Source: Micrococcales bacterium
GTDB taxonomy: Bacteria; Actinomycetota; Actinomycetes; Actinomycetales; Cellulomonadaceae
Assembly (NCBI GenBank): GCA_009779195.1
Contig: WRET01000004.1
Location: 25,468-89,467, forward strand
Direction: 5' to 3'
DNA: 64,000 bases
The position numbers and the translations under genes were made by a program. Shown one piece after another: positions 60,260 to 64,000 of this stretch. The notes under the pieces were generated by a model. It was not told the DNA's origin. It saw only the letters and a list, made by a program, of their open reading frames with translations, and did no database searches. How positions within the stretch are numbered: the stretch's first letter is position 1; every line of letters begins with the position of its first letter.

Positions 60260-61639
60260 TCAGCGGTTCAGGACGGCATCGATCACGAGCCTTGCCATCG
60301 GCTCGAGGTTCTCGCTCGTCGGGTCCTCTAGGTCGTCGCCGTTCTTGACGAACACCACCACTGCCACCTGCGGGTTGTTGGCCGGGGCAAACCCGGTGAA
60401 CCACATGTAGGGGGACCTGTTCCCGTAAGTGACAATACCGGTGATGGCAGCCAGGGGCACTGCGTCGGCCTGCGCCGTACCGCCGCTGCTCGCGGTCGCC
60501 TCCATCATCTGCGTGAGCTGGCGGGCAGTGCCTTCCGAGACCGGCTGGCCGAACCTGTCGGACCTGGTCGTGGTGATCACCGACTGGTCTGGCCCTCGGA
60601 CCGTCTCGGCGAGGTACGGGCGCATCATGACACCGTCGTTGGCGATCGCCGCTGAGACCATCGCCATCTGCAGCGGGGTGGCCTGGACACCTTGCCCGGT
60701 CGCGAAATGGGCCATCGCAGCGGCGCGGGGCACTGGGGGGAAAGTGCTGTCCAGCGCAGGCATGGGGATGTGCACCTGCTGGTCGAATCCGAACGCCTCG
60801 GCCTGGTGGCGCACAGCATCCTCGCCCAGGTCCATGCCGAGCTGGGCGAACGCGGTGGTGCACGAGATCTTCAGGGAGTCCGCCAAGGAGATCTGGTCTG
60901 ACGTCGGGTCGCACGCCGCCCCGCTGGGGTTCTTCATTGTCGCCACGGTCTGCGGCAGGTCCAGCACCTGCGGGCCGTACAGCAGCGTCTCAGGCGAGTA
61001 CTCCCCAGACTCCAACGCCGCTGCAGCGGTGATGACGGTGAACGTCGACCCTGGGTAGTACCGCTCGGCGTACGCCTTGTTCCGCAACGGGTTGCCCGGG
61101 GCTCCGGTCAGCGTCGTGTGTGCCGCGACAGCCGCGTCGACGTCATGGCTGGCCAGCGGGTTCGGGTCGAACCCGGGGGTGGACACCAGAGCCAGGATCC
61201 TGCCTGTGGACGGTTCGATGGCGACGATCGCACCTTCGAGGTAGTGCTCGCCATCGCCGCCGGGCAGGCACTCGGGGGTGGCACCGTCGCACCGCAGGGC
61301 GGCCATCGCCGCCTCCTGGGCGCTCGGGATGATCGTGGTCTCCACGAACCCAACCCCATCCTGCTTGTAGAAGTGTATCTCCAGGCCAGAACCCTCCCGG
61401 AGCCCGAGGAACCCGGTCACTGAGGAGTACAGGACCGCCCCGGCTGGGTCGCCGCCTGAGTACACGCGCTGGTAGCCCGCCGAGTCCGGGAGGGGGACCG
61501 ACTCAACGACGACGGACCCGCCCGCGACGATCACGGGAGCGCTCGTGGAGGCATCCTGGGTGCCTCCGGGCGTGCAGCTGACGACGAGCAACGAGCCAGC
61601 GAGAGCGACCACCAGAGGCCACAAGGCGGGCTTTGTCAT
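60260..61639 (-). CDS. Penicillin-binding-protein-like lipoprotein lacking catalytic residues
   Basis: This 459-residue protein has a lipobox LLVVSCTP and the transpeptidase fold of PbpA/FtsI-type enzymes (LEGAIVAIEPSTGRILALVS, RYYPGSTFTVITAAAALESG, HFATGQGVQATPLQMA). All three active-site motifs are altered: STFT where STFK is expected, SCT where SCN is expected, and AITG where KTG is expected. So it is very likely not a functional transpeptidase. It could be a scaffold or sensor for cell-wall synthesis. The ATG at 61639 follows GGAG. Confidence 0.8.
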   Translation of the reverse strand: MTKPALWPLVVALAGSLLVVSCTPGGTQDASTSAPVIVAGGSVVVESVPLPDSAGYQRVYSGGDPAGAVLYSSVTGFLGLREGSGLEIHFYKQDGVGFVETTIIPSAQEAAMAALRCDGATPECLPGGDGEHYLEGAIVAIEPSTGRILALVSTPGFDPNPLASHDVDAAVAAHTTLTGAPGNPLRNKAYAERYYPGSTFTVITAAAALESGEYSPETLLYGPQVLDLPQTVATMKNPSGAACDPTSDQISLADSLKISCTTAFAQLGMDLGEDAVRHQAEAFGFDQQVHIPMPALDSTFPPVPRAAAMAHFATGQGVQATPLQMAMVSAAIANDGVMMRPYLAETVRGPDQSVITTTRSDRFGQPVSEGTARQLTQMMEATASSGGTAQADAVPLAAITGIVTYGNRSPYMWFTGFAPANNPQVAVVVFVKNGDDLEDPTSENLEPMARLVIDAVLNR

Positions 61640-61961
61640 GCCGGGCTCCTTCAGGGCTCGCTGATGCACAAACCGGGACAACCGGGGTGCCCACCGTACC
61701 TCTGGCCGTGCCGGGAGTGTTCCGCGACCACCCCGGTGAGCCGGACGGACCTCGTCGACCCCGACGGCGCACGGTAGCCGAGAAGAATCTCGCCCTGCAT
61801 CTGGCCTCTTGGCGCGTTGGCAGCTCGGTACTGTTCGGTATCTCGGCGACAATCCAGCCGAGGATGGCGACCGCTTCGTCGCCGAGGTGCGAGAGTTGGC
61901 GCCACCGCGACGGGGCGGACGAGGCTGCTTCGCATGTGCTCACCGACGAGTGGAGGTGACC
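61640..61961. other. Divergent region upstream of PBP-like and SMI1-like genes
   Basis: These 322 bases hold no supported gene. TACTGT at about 61829-61834 is a possible -10 toward the right-hand gene. The ORF prefix here (61809) starts with TTG and has weak coding character. Confidence 0.3.
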
Positions 61962-62696
61962 GTGGATCCACTGGTCCTCGAGCAGGTGGCCCGCTTGGGC
62001 GGCTCGTACGTCCCTGGGCGTGTTCCCCCGTTCGTCCCCCCGCCCGGCGAAGGGGACCGCAGTGCCTGGGACGACCCCTACGGCGGGGCCCACGGTGGCC
62101 CGTTGGTCGGCGACCTGTTGGCGGTGTCGTTCCCCGGCCCGCTGCACAGACCGCTGTGGGGGGTCGACTGCCCGTTAGAACCGTTGTGGGGTTCGGACCT
62201 GAGCACACGTGACGACGAGCCCTCCGAGGTCGTCGGCGGGTTGGTCAACCTGGACGTCCTGGTCGCTGCTACCCAGGAAGAGTTCCCCCCGGTCACCTAT
62301 GGTCCATGGGTGTTCGCCCCGTTCACCCCGGGTAGCCGGACTTTCGGCGAGCTGGCTGGTCGTTTTCACAAGTACCACTCGAGCAGCAAGACCTTCCGCC
62401 CTCCCGAAGGTTTCGTCAGCGAAGAGGCCTTGGTGCGTGTGGCGTTCGGCCTTCCTGTCGAGGGGCCAGAACCGCTCGAGCTCATCATGCTCGCCCACTG
62501 CGACGGCTACCCCAACAACTACGTCGTCGCCGTGTGCGACCCCAACCCCGCCAACCCCCGCGTCTTCAGCACCGACCACGAGACCTTCTTGACCATCGTG
62601 CAGCCCGAAGGCACCCTCGCCGAGTTCTTGTCACGGTTCGTCAGCCCTGACGACCTGCACGCCGTCGCCGCCGATACCGAGGACCCCACGCACTGA
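61962..62696 (+). CDS. SMI1/KNR4 (SUKH)-like hypothetical protein
   Basis: This 244-residue protein has the look of a SUKH domain in its C-terminal half (IMLAHCDGYPNNYVVAVCD then RVFSTDHETFL and FLSRF). SUKH proteins often neutralise secreted toxins, but the resemblance is only partial, and no toxin gene is adjacent in the same operon. The GTG at 61962 has GGAGGT four bases upstream. Confidence 0.5.
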   Translation: MDPLVLEQVARLGGSYVPGRVPPFVPPPGEGDRSAWDDPYGGAHGGPLVGDLLAVSFPGPLHRPLWGVDCPLEPLWGSDLSTRDDEPSEVVGGLVNLDVLVAATQEEFPPVTYGPWVFAPFTPGSRTFGELAGRFHKYHSSSKTFRPPEGFVSEEALVRVAFGLPVEGPEPLELIMLAHCDGYPNNYVVAVCDPNPANPRVFSTDHETFLTIVQPEGTLAEFLSRFVSPDDLHAVAADTEDPTH

Positions 62697-62710
62697 CACT
62701 CGGTCCCCAA

Positions 62711-62766
62711 GGTGGGGACCTGACGGCCCCGATCCCGAGCTCGCCCTGGCTGCGGCCCTGCGCCGG
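62711..62766 (+). pseudogene. Remnant copy of the toxin gene 3' part
   Basis: GGTGGGGACCTGACGGCCCC onward matches 63936-63990 of the downstream toxin gene with one or two changes (CCGAGCTC for CCGGGCTC). It reads GPDGPDPELALAAALRR in frame and stops later at 62878. It suggests a decayed earlier copy of the toxin gene. Confidence 0.65.
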
Positions 62767-63031
62767 GGTTCGACTCGGCCCGCCTCGTGGTGCCCCGTCG
62801 CGCCGGACCCCGCTGCGACGCGTGGATGCCCCGCGCCAAGACCCGCCGCGTCGGCCCCCTCGCGCCACCGGGTGACCTAGCGCGCGGGTATCGGCAGCAA
62901 CCGGTTGGCCCAGCAAGCACGAGAAGACAAGGAGGGCCACATCGACCCGAGGCCGTCGTTGATGTCGTGTTGGTGCACCACGCGGACCTGTTCGACCACC
63001 CTCAACCCTGCTGGGAAGAGTTGGTCAGCGG

Positions 63032-63062
63032 GATCTGCAACAGTGCACAGATCTGGTACGAT
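63032..63062 (+). promoter_or_regulatory. Promoter/operator of the Phd-RelE-like pair
   Basis: TACGAT at 63057-63062 lies six bases before the ATG (leaderless). GATCTG-N10-CAGATC (63032-63053) covers the upstream part, a likely antitoxin-binding palindrome. Confidence 0.5.
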
Positions 63063-63068
63063 CGGGAG

Positions 63069-63377
63069 ATGGGCGAACCGCTGCGGATGCCGATCTCGAC
63101 GGCTGCGCGCCGTGGGGTGTCGGCATTGGCGACGACCGCGGAGCAGCGCAGGGTTGTGCTGACCAACACTGGTCGGCCTACTGCCGTCGTCGACTCTGCC
63201 GAGCGGATCGACGAGGACATGCGCCAGGTCCGCGACGCCGCCCGGACCGTGGTCGATGCCTATGCCCAGGTCGCCGCGGGCCGGACAGTGACGACGAGTC
63301 TGGAGCAGCTGTGCGCACGGTTAGGTCTCGACGAGGCCCAGGTGCGTGCCCGGGCAGCCGAGCTGGCCGGCGAGTAG
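63069..63377 (+). CDS. Phd/YefM-type antitoxin
   Basis: This 102-residue protein begins MPISTAARRGVSALATTAEQ and RRVVLTNTGRPTAVVDSAE, the Phd/YefM pattern of a DNA-binding N-terminus, with helices in the second half for toxin binding. The ATG at 63069 is leaderless. The toxin gene follows after 18 bases. Confidence 0.75.
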   Translation: MGEPLRMPISTAARRGVSALATTAEQRRVVLTNTGRPTAVVDSAERIDEDMRQVRDAARTVVDAYAQVAAGRTVTTSLEQLCARLGLDEAQVRARAAELAGE

Positions 63378-63395
63378 ACCCACGAGGGGGCACGG

Positions 63396-64000
63396 GTGCG
63401 GCCAGGGGGAAGGTTCCCACACGACCAGGCGGAGATCGTCTTTTCTGACGCGTTCGTCGACCAGCTCGAAGACCTCAGCTCTGTCGAACGCGAACAGGTG
63501 CTGGTCGCCGTTGTCGCCCTGTGCGCCGACCCGGGCGGAAAGCATACGCTCAGCGCCCGGCGCGGCAGCCGTGCTCTGGTCGGCTGCAACACTGTGGCGG
63601 TCCTGGGTGGCACCCATCGTGTCGTCTACCACGTGGACGAACCTGGCGCGTCGGTCCTCGTGCTCTGCATAGGTCCGCGCCGCGGGTCCGAGGTGTACGA
63701 CATCGCCACCGCTCTGGCCGCGACTGTCCTCACTGACGCCGAGGCCGCACAGATGTGGGTCGCGCTGGCGGTGCTCGACGTCCTGCCCGAGGCCGTCGGC
63801 ATGGACGGCTGGGACTACCGCCCACCACCGGCACCCGACGGGATGCGCAAGACAGCCGTCGCCGCTGGTCTGCTGCCGGCCGACCTCGTCGACCTGCTGT
63901 CGGCCGACGAGGTCGCTGCCGCCATGGCACAAGGCTGGGGACCTGACGGCCCCGATCCCGGGCTCGCCCTGGCTGCGGCCCTGCGCCGCGCCCGCGCCAA
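63396..64000 (+). CDS. RelE/ParE-like toxin with C-terminal extension (truncated by window end)
   Basis: The frame starts at GTG 63396 with GAGGGGG upstream and stays open to the end, at least 201 codons, so the ORF track missed it. The first 100 residues resemble RelE/ParE: FVDQLEDLSSVEREQVLVAVVAL, GGTHRVVYHVDE, and LCIGPRRGSEVYDIA. The rest (about residue 105 onward) is an extra domain unlike normal RelE (about 90 residues total), with VGMDGWDYRPPP and Ala-rich helices. It pairs with the antitoxin upstream. Its end is duplicated at 62711. Confidence 0.65.
   Translation, partial: MRPGGRFPHDQAEIVFSDAFVDQLEDLSSVEREQVLVAVVALCADPGGKHTLSARRGSRALVGCNTVAVLGGTHRVVYHVDEPGASVLVLCIGPRRGSEVYDIATALAATVLTDAEAAQMWVALAVLDVLPEAVGMDGWDYRPPPAPDGMRKTAVAAGLLPADLVDLLSADEVAAAMAQGWGPDGPDPGLALAAALRRARA

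Larger units (their letters stand above)
62697..63068. other. Region between the SMI1-like gene and the toxin-antitoxin pair
   Basis: These 372 bases contain a 56-base copy of the toxin 3' end (62711-62766) and the promoter of the antitoxin gene. No intact gene is seen. Confidence 0.5.

Noticed and set aside
1-64000. tRNA, rRNA or prophage genes
   Set aside because: I looked for cloverleaf-like tRNA ends, rRNA-like segments, integrases and phage structural motifs and saw none; a tRNA scan would be needed to be certain.

Overview
The window comes from the chromosome of a high-GC actinobacterium, most likely a motile member of the Micrococcales close to Cellulomonadaceae. Supporting signs are very high GC at third codon positions, many GTG starts and apparently leaderless genes, a mycothiol S-conjugate amidase (Mca), the Mycobacteria/Actinobacteria-type families DUF3027, DUF501, DUF2530 and DUF3048, the tiny ribosomal protein bS22, a menaquinone locus (menA, menE, menB) and a piece of a flagellar cluster. 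I saw no rRNA, tRNA, CRISPR array or prophage. Family assignments rest on motifs read by eye; no database search was run.

Layout. 1-8.1 kb: end of a LOG-family gene, a PIG-V-like membrane glycosyltransferase, a degenerate EAL-HDOD protein, a cold-shock protein and a coupled DUF3027 / Hsp90-like (sacsin-N) ATPase pair. 8.1-15.7 kb: an accessory block with a divergent pair, a RAMA-domain protein on the minus strand and a 1.6-kb-residue caspase-STAND-WD40 protein on the plus strand, followed by a small acidic protein; this resembles a bacterial conflict or defence module and is the most interesting locus here. 15.7-22.3 kb: housekeeping genes (AI-2E-family permease, greA, mca, nitrilase-type amidase, DUF501, rhomboid protease, cyclophilin). 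22.6-27.4 kb: two coupled membrane GGDEF cyclases facing a SpoIIE-HATPase-STAS phosphatase/switch protein. 27.5-35.6 kb: a HemL-like aminotransferase, a stress protein, sigma factor FliA and flgN-flgK-flgL-fliW, ending in a second EAL-HDOD gene. 35.7-45.4 kb: a DUF4143 ATPase, a Ktr/Trk potassium uptake pair, a MITE-like hairpin element, the HTH-bS22-HAD trio, a TPR-like protein, two more EAL-HDOD proteins and a histidine phosphatase.

45.4-64 kb: a proline-rich septum-formation-type membrane protein, menA-menE, then roughly 9 kb of lipoproteins, secreted proteins, duplicated sequence and a DUF1778-GNAT toxin-antitoxin pair lying between menE and menB. Two paralogous membrane metallophosphoesterases bracket this stretch. 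After menB come a penicillin-binding-protein-like lipoprotein that has lost all three catalytic motifs, a possible SMI1/KNR4-like protein and a Phd/RelE-like toxin-antitoxin pair that runs off the end.

How the genes may work together: motility and second-messenger functions are over-represented (FliA, hook-associated proteins, FliW, two GGDEF proteins, four degenerate EAL-HDOD proteins, a SpoIIE switch protein), which suggests a regulatory network around flagellar assembly. The caspase/RAMA locus, two toxin-antitoxin pairs, the decayed gene ends and the repeat elements mark recently rearranged accessory DNA inserted among conserved core genes.
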